From Hymenopellis radicata (taxonomy: Eukaryota; Basidiomycota; Agaricomycetes; Agaricales; Physalacriaceae): DNA of 14,719 bases. Below the pieces are notes generated by a model. It did not search any database and was not told where the DNA came from. It saw nothing but the letters and a program-made list of their open reading frames with translations. This document shows, piece by piece, positions 1 to 7,750 of the stretch. The stretch's first letter is position 1. Each line of letters begins with the position of its first letter. Position numbers and translations under genes: made by a program. The stretch spans positions 1 to 14,719 of the forward strand of contig JADNRX010001086.1 of NCBI GenBank assembly GCA_015501595.1, given 5' to 3'.

Positions 1-1
1 G

Positions 2-985
2 TGGTCCTGGATGGGTCTACAGGCGCATCTCGACTGCCTTGCGGCCTGGTGCAAGCGTAACTTCCTCTACGTAAATGCTGGCAAGTCATGGATCATGGTT
101 TTTGGTCGTCCACGAAATATCCCGGACCCGCTACCCCGCCTAACGCTAGATGGTAAGCCGGTGCCGTACACTACTGAGCACACGTACGTGGGGATCACGA
201 TCAACTCAGCCGAATCAAACATGTTCGCCCAGCACTGTAGGAATATGACGAGCGCCGCACGCCGCACTGGCAACGCCCTGTTCTCTATCGAACGCGTAAT
301 TGGTAGTCTTCCGCCTGTTGAGGGTCGCATGCTGTATAACGCACGGATTGACCCCTACTTCATAAGTGGAGCCGACGTTATCCTTGATATCTCGCCTACG
401 CTGGTCGAAGATATGTACTCAGTACAACTGAGTCTGCTTCGCCGGCTGCTGAGTGTCAATGCACAGTCGATGACTGCCCCGCTGTTCACTGAGCTTGGAC
501 TACTCCCCTTACACTTCCGTCGGGTCACGATGGCGCTGCGTCTCCTGCGCGAATTGCTCGACTCACCAGAATCCGAACTGGCGAAGCTCACACTCGACGT
601 CTGTGTTGATCTCCACTCCGGGAAGCACGGGTCGTGGCTGGGTGATATTCAATGGGCGATTGATCACCTACCACGTCCGCTGGGAATGGACGACGTACCC
701 GAGATCTTAAAGCTGCCACCTGACGTTCGGACTTACAGCGCGATACAAGTGGATGAGATGATCAAAGAGGTTACGCACATCGCGAAAACGGGTCTCCAGC
801 TGCAGATTGACTCCTCGTATCGGACATATCTTCTCTGGAACCGTCTGGAACCTCTGCCTCCGCCGAACAAGCCTGCGCATCGAGTCATATTCGTGAGACA
901 CTACCTCCGGCTTCGCGTCACGAAACACAGGAAGGCGCTCACACGGCTTCTGCTCTCTGATCACCCGCTGGCTCTTGAACAGCTG
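2..985 (+). pseudogene. Non-LTR retrotransposon reverse transcriptase, C-terminal region, upstream fragment
   Basis: The frame is open from the left edge, so the gene starts outside the window; the ATG at 11 is internal, not a start. The early sequence (LQAHLDCLAAWCKRNFLYVN followed by GKS and VFG) matches the block just after the catalytic aspartates in fungal non-LTR reverse transcriptases, where a helix and an NxxK stretch precede a strand. About 290 further residues form the thumb and connection region rich in leucine and arginine, with no stop or frameshift. The frame is genuine up to the LEQL codons ending at 985. After that the reading enters the inserted transposon and becomes Ser/Gly-rich until a chance stop near 1082. 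The polymerase motifs, endonuclease and 5' end lie outside the window. Broken by insertion, so inactive as it stands. Confidence 0.85.
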
Positions 986-1006
986 CATCAGGAAAACGGT
1001 AGAGTT
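986..1006 (+). repeat. Left terminal inverted repeat of the nested DNA transposon
   Basis: Starts CATCAGGAAAACGGTAG and ends GTT, with one mismatch (A versus G) to the reverse complement of the right end. It is preceded by the target dinucleotide TG at 984-985. The repeat could also be read as starting at CAGG (989), but only the CATCAGG border restores the host frame with a clean duplication. Confidence 0.85.
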
Positions 1007-1010
1007 TGCT

Positions 1011-1106
1011 CTGATAGCTCTGGCTCCGGTAGCAATGGCTCCGATCAACTCTGGCTCCAGGGTCTGATCTCTGGGCATCTCTGAGTCCTTCTTGATGGCT
1101 CTGGCA
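1011..1106. repeat. Left subterminal repeat cluster
   Basis: Multiple imperfect copies of a GCTCTG(A/G)-like unit (CTCTGATAGCTCTGG, GATCTCTGGGCATCTCTGAG, GATGGCTCTGGCAT). The same words recur near the right end: GATGGCTCTGGCAT at about 1093-1106 is repeated in the same orientation at about 2909-2922. Such arrays are typical binding sites for transposases of CACTA-like elements; that function is inferred. Confidence 0.65.
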
Positions 1107-1448
1107 TGCCTCAAAAAAAAAATTTCCAACTGATAAATTTATTATACATCCTTGTATATACTGCTCTGTAGTATTTAGTAGCACCAAATACCGGGACAAG
1201 CAGTTACCGGAGTACGACATAAAGTGGGGGTCAATACACGGCAATAGTTTCAAATGCCCTAAGTCCGATGTGTGCCTGGGTCCGTGCACGACACGTCATC
1301 ACCCATGTGCATGTTCGGTTTCAGATTTTTCAAGTCCGTTGCTCTCATTTGTCGTCCACCATCCTGCAGCTGCACCTACGAGTACGCGCCGACTCCAAGC
1401 CTGGCGACTTCAAACCCAACGACACGGCCACCACCAGTCAATGACACG

Positions 1449-1703
1449 GTGACTACGAGCACGACAGCATGGCGACTATGAGTGTGACGACACAGCGACT
1501 GCGAGGCCCGACAACACAGGCCTGCGAGCACAATTACATGGGCGATGTGAGCACGATGTCACGGCGCTGCGAGCACGACATGGCGCTGCGAGCACAACGA
1601 CATGGCGACTGTGAGGCAACTACGAGCATGACACGGCGCTGCAAGAACGACAATACGGGAACTGTGCGTACAACATCATAGGGACTGCGAGCACGACGAC
1701 ACA
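1449..1703 (+). repeat. Degenerate minisatellite inside the DNA transposon
   Basis: Around eleven imperfect copies of a 19-31-bp unit with the core GGCGCTGCGAGCACGACAT (for example near 1563, 1582, 1635 and 1682). Unit length varies by insertion of short ACGACA stretches. Short open frames across it are a by-product of the repeat and are not annotated as genes. Weaker copies may extend left towards 1380. Confidence 0.7.
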
Positions 1704-1740
1704 ACTACCAGATGCTCTTGGGGACACGTATGCAGTGCTG

Positions 1741-2571
1741 ATGGTATGTTTGACCTTTCTTTTTGCGTATCGCACGTTCACTAACAATTTGTTCCCTAGA
1801 TTTCGATGTGAGAATACAGCGCGTTGAGGCTATAGGCGCCGGAGGACGACACCGCGCCGGGGAGGTGAGCACAGCGCTTAGCTGTGTAGCCCCGCCGTGG
1901 ACAGCAGCTTCTTGTTGCTCTTCGTTGCCTTTCTAATATCTTGGTGAGTCTCCGCATTCTGCTGCTTTTTGATTAATTTTCTTACCACTGCTCTAGTCCT
2001 GCTTTCTGCATATCGACGCCACGCAGGCAACCACGGCGCTTGCCTATGTGACCCGATCTCAGCAGCACCTGCATTTCGTGATGTCTCTTTGTAAGTCGTC
2101 GGCTGATTCTTCTCCTTTCTACGCCATTTCCTTATTAGTTTTCAGTCTTGTTTCCAGCCTCTCCGGCGACGCGACGAACAGATGATTATGGTGTGCGGCT
2201 GCCTTTCTCGTGAGTCAACGGTTTCTTTCCCGTTTTTGAACATTCTCTGACTCGTTTTTAGGTTCATTCATTCGCCGTAGATGCCCGCCGGCGAGGCATC
2301 CGCCTCAACGCTTACGTCGTCATTGGGCCGACTCACCCGCATTTCACCCAGGCTATGGATGACGTCCGCGCGAAGATTGCGCCTCTACCCATATGTTGAT
2401 CGGGCCTTGGAGGTAAGTTGTTCATTGTATGCAATTCCCCGACTTGCTTTCTGACCCACATTTCAGCGAATTTTCCCGAAAATCTCCCATGGCTGGGATA
2501 CTGACAGCGAGGATGAACCAGGACCACGATAGCGGCAACAACAGCGAGTACCAGCACGAGGACCCATCAAC
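1741..2571 (+). other. Candidate spliced transcript inside the DNA transposon
   Basis: Five consecutive intron-like segments have strong fungal signals: 1744-1799 (GTATGT, branch CACTAAC, CCCTAG), 1944-1996 (GTGAGT to CTCTAG), 2091-2157 (GTAAGT to TTCCAG), 2210-2261 (GTGAGT, branch CTGAC, TTTTAG) and 2413-2466 (GTAAGT, branch CTGAC, TTTCAG). A further donor GTAAGC lies at 2572 with possible acceptors near 2680. Intervening exons are 144, 94, 52 and 151 nt, then at least 105 nt. Exons from 1997 to 2277 share one open frame; another frame runs through 2281-2532. The spacing and strength of the signals are unlikely by chance and suggest a captured host gene fragment or a spliced element transcript. 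No protein family was recognised. Confidence 0.45.
2281..2532 (+). CDS. Hypothetical two-exon small protein within the DNA transposon
   Basis: Starting at ATG 2281, an open frame of 44 codons runs to the donor at 2413. Splicing 2413-2466 in phase 0 continues it for 21 codons to TAG at 2530-2532, giving a basic protein of about 65 residues with an acidic tail (DTDSEDEP). A stop codon lies immediately upstream in frame. A competing frame of exon 2262-2412 also looks protein-like (VVIGPTHPHFTQAMDD), so the real product may have been frameshifted and the ATG may not be genuine. There is no recognisable domain. Treat this as a tentative reading of the spliced region, not a demonstrated gene. Confidence 0.25.
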
Positions 2572-2777
2572 GGTAAGCGTGAGGATGCCGCACAAGAGGG
2601 TGTAGCCGGAGGCATTGGCATGATAGCGCGCCGTGGCGCATTGGTATGGCACTGGATAGAGTACTAAGACTTATATCAATGTTAGTTGCCCTAGTTTAAT
2701 GCTTCTAAATGCTACTATTTTTCACTACTTGATGTGCGACGAAAATGAGCAAAAAATAAGAAATTTTGAGCAGCTTC

Positions 2778-2953
2778 TTGCTGTCTCTGAGTGTCTCTGA
2801 GAGACGTAAGCCATCTCTCAGAGCTGGCCAGAGCAAGGGTTAGGGATAGAAATGATCTCCGGGAGACAGGTACGCATCTCGCGGAGATAAGGCATCTCTG
2901 AACGTCTCTGATGGCTCTGGCATCTCCGTAGAGACGCAGAGACGCCCAGAGAC
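2778..2953. repeat. Right subterminal repeat cluster
   Basis: A run of TCTCTGAG, GAGAGACG, CATCTCTCAGAG, GGCATCTCTGA and CGTCTCTGATGG words in both orientations, mirroring the left cluster. A GGGTTAGGG string lies inside it near 2838. Confidence 0.65.
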
Positions 2954-2974
2954 AACCCTACCGTTTTCCTGATG
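2954..2974 (-). repeat. Right terminal inverted repeat of the nested DNA transposon
   Basis: Reverse complement of the left end with one mismatch. The TG target duplication copy follows at 2975-2976, and the retrotransposon frame resumes at 2977. Confidence 0.85.
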
Positions 2975-2976
2975 TG

Positions 2977-3423
2977 CGACGTGCGGACAGATATCATCCT
3001 TTCGTCCCTCGTGATGAGAGGCTCTGTCGGCTCTGTGGATCATCAATTGAGTCGCCCGAACATGCCATTCTGCTCTGTGAAGGCGATCCGGACCTGGTAG
3101 CCCTACGCAACGCTGCACTAACTCTTTTGGCGCCTAGTCTGCCACACCTCGACCTTCTGTGCCCCATAGACCCGGATCATGCTCTTGAGATTCTTCGGGG
3201 CCTGATTTTCCAGGATATATGCCTACCGCCAGTGGCTAAGCTAGTCTATGAGGTAATGGAGCTGTTCAAAAGCTTCGAGCTCGAACGGCCACGACATGAC
3301 AAGCCGCTGCCGGTGCTACGGACATGGCACAGGAGAGTCCCAGGTTGTACGCCCACTCGTGCCCGACAGGCCAACCCCCCGATGGAAAGCGATAGCGACT
3401 CTGATTCGGATTACATCCCCTAA
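2977..3423 (+). pseudogene. Non-LTR retrotransposon ORF, C-terminal fragment with CCHC knuckle
   Basis: This is the continuation of the ORF at 2-985. It carries a cysteine-histidine motif C-x2-C-x8-H-x4-C at 3025-3078 (LCRLCG, then EHAILLC), as found at the C-terminus of many non-LTR retrotransposon proteins, where it is thought to bind nucleic acid. About 115 residues follow, ending in an acidic SDSDSD tail before the TAA at 3421-3423. There is no independent start: the GTG at 2974 belongs to the transposon end and target duplication. Its frame joins exactly with the upstream fragment when 986-2976 is removed. The absence of frameshifts suggests a recent insertion. Confidence 0.85.
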
Positions 3424-4069
3424 TACCACTATGTACTGTTGAGCTGATTAATATAACTGTTTCCTGCCTCCCGTATTCCCCTCCGTAGTTGGGCAACCAG
3501 CCTTACGTTGGTATCGAGGCCTCGCGCCTTTGAAACAGCGGCGAGAGAGCCGTGAGCACCTTCTTAAATGCGGAGATATCCTCACGGCCACTCAGTTGCT
3601 GTGTGAAAACAGGGTCTTGCCCGCCTCTGACGTTTTCACAACCGGCCGTTCCTAATTGGGACCTGGTGCCGTCTCTACCTACCTACCTACCTACCACGTA
3701 TTGGACGCGTGCTGGAATTAGGCATGAGCATAGCGGCCGAGGGCTGAAAGATCACGTACCCCGTGGTAATACCAACAATCCATGCTTGCTATCGAATTCA
3801 TCATGACGGGAAAGGGTTACATCGTTGTGCGGCCGTGAGCGGATCGTCGTCGCGGGTGAGTGGCATTGTGGCCCTTGCCTAGCGTCCTCAGTACATTGGG
3901 TCGGCTCGTCGTGTCGTGCATACCGCGCCTGGCAGGGACCCGTCGTCGTAGTGGTTCCACTCCGCGCCGCTCCAAGTGTCCTCCCTAATGGGTGTTGACC
4001 CTCGTCTGTCGGCATAACCACTGTTTCGCGATCGTTCAGAAAAGAATCATGTTTTCCGCGGTCGAATTC
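3424..4069. other. Region without a recognisable gene, downstream of the retrotransposon ORF
   Basis: Probably the retrotransposon 3' untranslated region followed by host intergenic DNA; the junction is not visible. It contains an 8-bp inverted repeat (GCCGTGAG 3549-3556 with CTCACGGC 3581-3588) and a second one (GTGAAAAC near 3603 with GTTTTCAC near 3633). Only short open frames without family resemblance are present. Confidence 0.5.
3675..3695. repeat. CTAC tetranucleotide microsatellite
   Basis: Five perfect CTAC units plus one base. It could be a slippage microsatellite or the tail of the retrotransposon, since some non-LTR elements end in short tandem repeats. The sequence does not decide. 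Confidence 0.7.
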
Positions 4070-7000
4070 TTATGTTGAAGTGCTCGCCAGCACTGAGAGC
4101 AGCAAGTTGCGGACGGGTGATGAGGGGAAGACGAAAGCAGAATCGACTTCGGAGTTTGAAATCGTACTTTGATGCAATCGCGCACCGAGCTCGACGGCGC
4201 CGCGCCCTCTTGCCTCCTCTCTAGTCATAACGCGCACGCTTCTCATCGCTTCCCCTTCAGCGCGTACGTCGCACTCCTTCCTCTCACCAAACACCGGGAT
4301 GGCGGCTAGTTCGACGCTGTGCTCAACGGCGGGGGAACTACCTACGGGCACTTGGCGGCGGGATGAGCAACACCGGCTTATTGGAGTACTTGGGCGACGA
4401 GCCGGCTGCTGAACGACGGGATTCGGACCTGTCTTTTGAGCGCGCACCGTGAGCTTTTCGGTTTTAGACATACATGCCGGGACTAGGATATTCAGTGTGC
4501 GCAACATCAACCTACATCCTCCTTCCTATCACCGCTTCTCTGAACTTGAAATGGACGTCTCTTATTCTCCTCCTGATTACTACTTACGATGCAGGTCGGA
4601 TAGCACAGCGGCTACTCTACCTAGTAGTAGGTATTGATGTCATCATTTTTGTTTCCAATTACCTCAGCGCGTCACCCTCTTGTCGATAGCTATCTTCTTT
4701 GTTGTGCGTTCAACCGAGGCGGACTGTGTCCCGGTCTTCTTCAGCATTCCTTCTCGCTGGGCTTCTTCAAGTTCTCTGCCTCGTTCTCGTCTTCTTCATC
4801 CTTTATCTCCTTCGGCAACATGTAAGTACCATCTTCCTCCGTCGTTCTCCTTCCAGTCTACACTTGACAGTCTTGAATTCATCCTCTTCAAGATCGAAAT
4901 ACAGAACCCTCACAGTACGTCTTCTCTTCGCCCAACCTGGGTTTAAGATCAAGACTGACTGGCATCATCCCAGCCCAAATAATCCCATATCAACATCCAT
5001 GCTCACGGTCGGATGGCGTAGCCGTTATCACCGTTCTGATGACGAGCACGGATGGCAATTTTTGCAATCACGCGACGGGTCTACTTGAGTCAAACTGCCT
5101 TGTTCGTACTCGCTTGTATGCCCAGATAGTTCATCGTGTCTGGCCATTGTGTCTGCTTCTATCTCCAGTTTTTGCTTCTTTTTACGCCTGACTGAGAATA
5201 CGTGCAATCCTTGGACAAGGCCTCGCGGCTGGCTATTCCTAACCCCGACGACGTGTCCTTCGGGTCCGCGACTCTCATTGCGACTATGGGACGCAACTTA
5301 ATCTTCGCCGTCTTCAACTCGTATTCCTCCTCCGAGTCAACCCGCTCCTCGGGGCAACAACCTCGCCACCAAGCCTCACACTTACTGACACCCACCTCAT
5401 GGATACAGGCCAGCGAGGAGGACGTCTTCCGGAGGAGCATGTCGAAGGACGAGTGAAAGGAGGAAGTCACTTGTAGAAGAGCACCTCAAAGGAGGAAGAG
5501 GATGCCGCATCCCATGGTCGGAATATTGAAAGAGGTACGGGTGCGTGGTGGCCGTACCCTCGGCGTCTCTTCCCGCGTCTACTCTTCAAAGCTTGCCTGT
5601 CTGTGGCGTGCACGGTTTTATCCTCACACACGCTCCTCACCGATACCTCCGGCGGCATCCCTCATTTGTTGCACGCGTCCTCGTCTCCCTCTCTCTCATC
5701 CGTTGCTCGTCTGTGTCGCCCTCGCTTACTCATGCCGTTGTTGATATATTATCTATTGTCCACGCTGGCACAGTACAAGCTCTCATTGTATGGCCAGATG
5801 CCTCATCGAGTTTGGCTATTTGTGTAGGTGCGAAATTGTTTTACACCTTCAGATCGCAAAGTGGACGTGGTACAAGAAGGAGTTGCAGTGCGATATTGTG
5901 GCCGTTTAGCTGAGAAGCTACGGAGCTGAACTTGTGATGCGTCTGCGCAATATCAATGTTTTTTCGTGATGCGGAACTTGATGCGCTTGTGACAGCGGCC
6001 GTGAGTGGGGCGCAGACTTGGTTTCCGAGCTGCATCCAAGGATACTATTACTATCCACCATCGGCACTTCCTCTTGAACCTGCTTCTTCAACATATCCGT
6101 ACGTTTTTTGCGCCATTCAATCCCCGCTATCCACACCATCCTGTACAGGCGACCTACTATAATGTCTGCACCTCTTCCGTGACACCGGTTTGATCATCCC
6201 CTCTTCATCCCCAGCGGGGCCCTCACCATATACTGTTTTCTTGCCCTCGCGTCGACTCACTCGTCATCGCACTTTCACGACTACTACTCGCCCCCAACTG
6301 TGGGTCGCATAGCGTAACAGCTATCATTCCCTCCTCGCATTGCATATGATTCCAAGATAATTTTTTTTCGTGGCTGCCGACATGCATAGCTTCTTTTGAT
6401 CTTTTTACCAGTGTTCGCCTTTCATCGGGCCCTAGTCTTGCCCGGAGATGGGACGAGGTCAATATACCCGTGACAAAGGTCAGCATATCTGATTCTCACC
6501 ATCCATCACGGTCGGATAGCTCACTTGTCAGACCGTGATATAGGATCGAACATATGCGGCCTCGTTTTTATCGATGATGACTTGGATACGGATTCGTTCG
6601 GGAACCCAAGTCGCTCAACGCTTTCGCTTTCGAGTGTGTTGTGTCCATTCAGACGACGTATATACACTCCCAACCGTGGTCACGTAGTTCAGCCGACTCG
6701 GACTTCATGCATTCGATTCTCTTTTTTCCTCGCCTCTCTGGGTATGGGCCAGAGTTGATACACTATGCATTAGTTTTTATGTCAGATTGCCAACTTCGGC
6801 GAGATGCGGAAAGAACAAGGAAAGAAGAGCAAGAAGTTGAACACCGCTGTGAGATGGGAAGGCAGTCGACAGTGAAATCAACCGAAAAAAAGATGATCAC
6901 GAATCCTCGGACTAAAGGTGACTACATAACATCTGGGCTACGTGGCCACACTCCTTGACCATCGAGGATATCCAAGGTCGGATTCTGAGGGGATACTTGG

Positions 7001-7222
7001 GCAAAAATTTCTATTTAACCAGATTCAACCTCTAAGCATGCACAGCCAGACTCGATAAGGCATCCGGCCACACACTGCATACCTGTGCATGGACGACCAA
7101 GAAGATAAAGAAGAATGTCAATGTGCGAGAGGAAGAGACACACAGAAAGCCAGTACCGAAGCACTGAAGCAATTTGATGTGTTTCTCATGTCAGTCTCCG
7201 TGAGACAGAGTGCTGAGCACTG
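4070..7222. other. 3.1-kb region with no gene I can support
   Basis: The stretch is CT-rich on the + strand between about 4500 and 6300, as is common in fungal intergenic and promoter DNA. Many short frames are open but none resembles a known family. Scattered intron-like segments occur (for example 6099-6148, GTACGT to TACAG; 4822-4856, GTAAGT to TTCCAG) without a coherent chain of coding exons. At 5202-5456 both strands are open: 84 codons forward starting at a GTG, and a longer reverse frame. Codon choice does not clearly favour either. A decayed gene or transposon remnant is possible. Confidence 0.45.
6505..6539. repeat. Perfect 9-bp inverted repeat (hairpin)
   Basis: ATCACGGTC at 6505-6513 and GACCGTGAT at 6531-6539 are separated by 17 nt. 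No adjoining gene end or known site gives it a role. A partial echo of the left arm (CACGGTCGGAT) occurs near 5005. Confidence 0.5.
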
Positions 7223-7554
7223 TAGGGTGGCGCAGTAAACCCTAGGTTTTGATACACCTCCGGTTTACTGCGGTTTTTAACGGTATGAATATGGTATCGA
7301 AACCTCGGCCGAGGTATCGGTACAGTTTCGATACCGACACGTGACAAATTCACGTGATGGTGCGCTGGCGCTCAGGCAAGCTGAAAGTGGCGGGATAAGG
7401 GCGGGCAGAGGGCGGCGGAAAGGTGCGCCACATCACGTGGTAAAAGCACGTGCCGGTATCGAAACCGTTACTAACGGTTTCAAAACCTGGGCCTCCTGGG
7501 GGTCGGTATCAATACCATTACTAACACCCCCCGGAGGTTTACTGCGCCACCCTA
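7223..7554. mobile_element. Fold-back MITE, hAT-like
   Basis: A 332-bp non-coding element begins with TAGGGTGGCGCAGTAAACC (7223-7241) and ends with its exact inverse (7536-7554). It is flanked by an 8-bp direct repeat with one mismatch (GAGCACTG 7215-7222, GAGCGCTG 7555-7562). An 8-bp duplication and ends starting (T/C)AGGG are features of the hAT superfamily. The inverted similarity extends far inward, around 7325-7365 pairing with about 7425-7475, so the element can fold into a long hairpin with a loop of only about 60-80 nt. A TA duplication with GGGTGGCG ends is the alternative reading. It encodes nothing; the open frame at 7341-7592 crossing it is not a gene. Confidence 0.85.
7338..7452. 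promoter_or_regulatory. Four CACGTG palindromes within the MITE
   Basis: CACGTG hexamers occur at 7338-7343, 7351-7356, 7434-7439 and 7447-7452, two on each arm of the fold-back structure with the same spacing. CACGTG is the core site of bHLH factors in fungi. Binding is possible but not shown; the symmetry follows from the inverted repeats. Confidence 0.35.
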
Positions 7555-7627
7555 GAGCGCTGAGCGCTGACTCGGAGTGCTCATTGTTGTGATTGAGAAA
7601 TTGAGTCTTGACAGGCGAACATTACAC

Positions 7628-7632
7628 AAAAA
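7628..7632 (-). terminator. RNA polymerase III terminator of the tRNA-Asp gene
   Basis: Five T residues on the minus strand (AAAAA on +), 25 nt beyond the mature 3' end of the tRNA. A T-run at this distance is a normal RNA polymerase III stop. Confidence 0.65.
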
Positions 7633-7656
7633 GTGGACCAGGATGCAGCGTAACAG

Positions 7657-7750
7657 CTCTCTGGCTGGGAGTCGAACCCAGCTTTCGCGCGCAAGGCTTC
7701 CGTTACCGTCACATGACAGGCGCGTGTACTAACCGATATACTACCAGAGA
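7657..7750 (-). tRNA. tRNA-Asp (anticodon GTC) with a 22-nt intron
   Basis: On the minus strand the acceptor stem TCTCTGG pairs fully with CCAGAGA. The D-arm is GTAT/GTAC with GGTTA in the loop, and the T-arm is CTGGG-TTCGACT-CCCAG. The anticodon stem CGCGC/GCGCG encloses the loop CTGTCA-C, with GTC at 7717-7715. The intron occupies 7692-7713, exactly between positions 37 and 38 where nuclear tRNA introns lie. The base after the acceptor stem (7657) is G, the discriminator normally used by tRNA-Asp. The mature length is 72 nt before CCA addition. The internal A and B boxes form the RNA polymerase III promoter. Confidence 0.95.

Larger units (their letters stand above)
986..2974. mobile_element. 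DNA transposon (non-autonomous, TIR type) inserted in the retrotransposon ORF
   Basis: The two ends are inverted copies (986-1006 and 2954-2974) matching at 20 of 21 positions. The flanking dinucleotide TG occurs at 984-985 and again at 2975-2976. Excising the element with one TG restores the uninterrupted reading frame of the host retrotransposon, which fixes both borders independently. Both ends also carry dense short repeats built on TCTCTGA/TCAGAGA. A 2-bp duplication plus subterminal repeats is known for CACTA-like elements (including fungal relatives), but the ends do not begin CACTA, so the superfamily stays open. No transposase domain was recognised, so it is probably mobilised in trans. 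Confidence 0.85.
1..3423 (+). mobile_element. Non-LTR (LINE-like) retrotransposon, 3' portion, interrupted by a DNA transposon
   Basis: Two + strand ORF pieces (2-985 and 2977-3423) together form the C-terminal part of a non-LTR retrotransposon polyprotein. The first piece is the region downstream of the reverse transcriptase active site; the second carries a terminal CCHC zinc-knuckle-like motif. The 5' part lies outside the window. The pieces are separated by a 1989-bp TIR element at 986-2974. The 3' boundary of the retrotransposon is not visible: no poly(A) tail follows the stop codon at 3421-3423. The only simple repeat downstream is CTAC at 3675-3695, which could be a tail but is not shown to be. 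The clade (for example Tad or L1) was not determined. Confidence 0.85.

Noticed and set aside
986..1084. Ser/Gly-rich extension of the reverse transcriptase ORF to a stop near 1082
   Set aside because: This is read-through into the inserted transposon and its subterminal repeats; the genuine ORF continues at 2977.
1270..1681. Several short + strand open frames
   Set aside because: They arise from the minisatellite, which lacks stops in some frames by composition.
2834..2848. GGGTTAGGG string resembling telomeric repeat
   Set aside because: It is one and a half units inside the subterminal region of the transposon, with no tandem array.
4449..5088. Possible membrane protein from overlapping + strand frames rich in Leu, Ser and Phe
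   Set aside because: The hydrophobic character follows from CT-rich DNA; there is no stable frame, family motif or splice chain.
7223..7554. CRISPR-like or regulatory repeat array
   Set aside because: The repeats are inverted arms of a MITE, not spaced direct repeats, and the genome is eukaryotic.
7341..7592. 83-codon open frame on the + strand
   Set aside because: It lies across the fold-back MITE and its right border and has no family resemblance.
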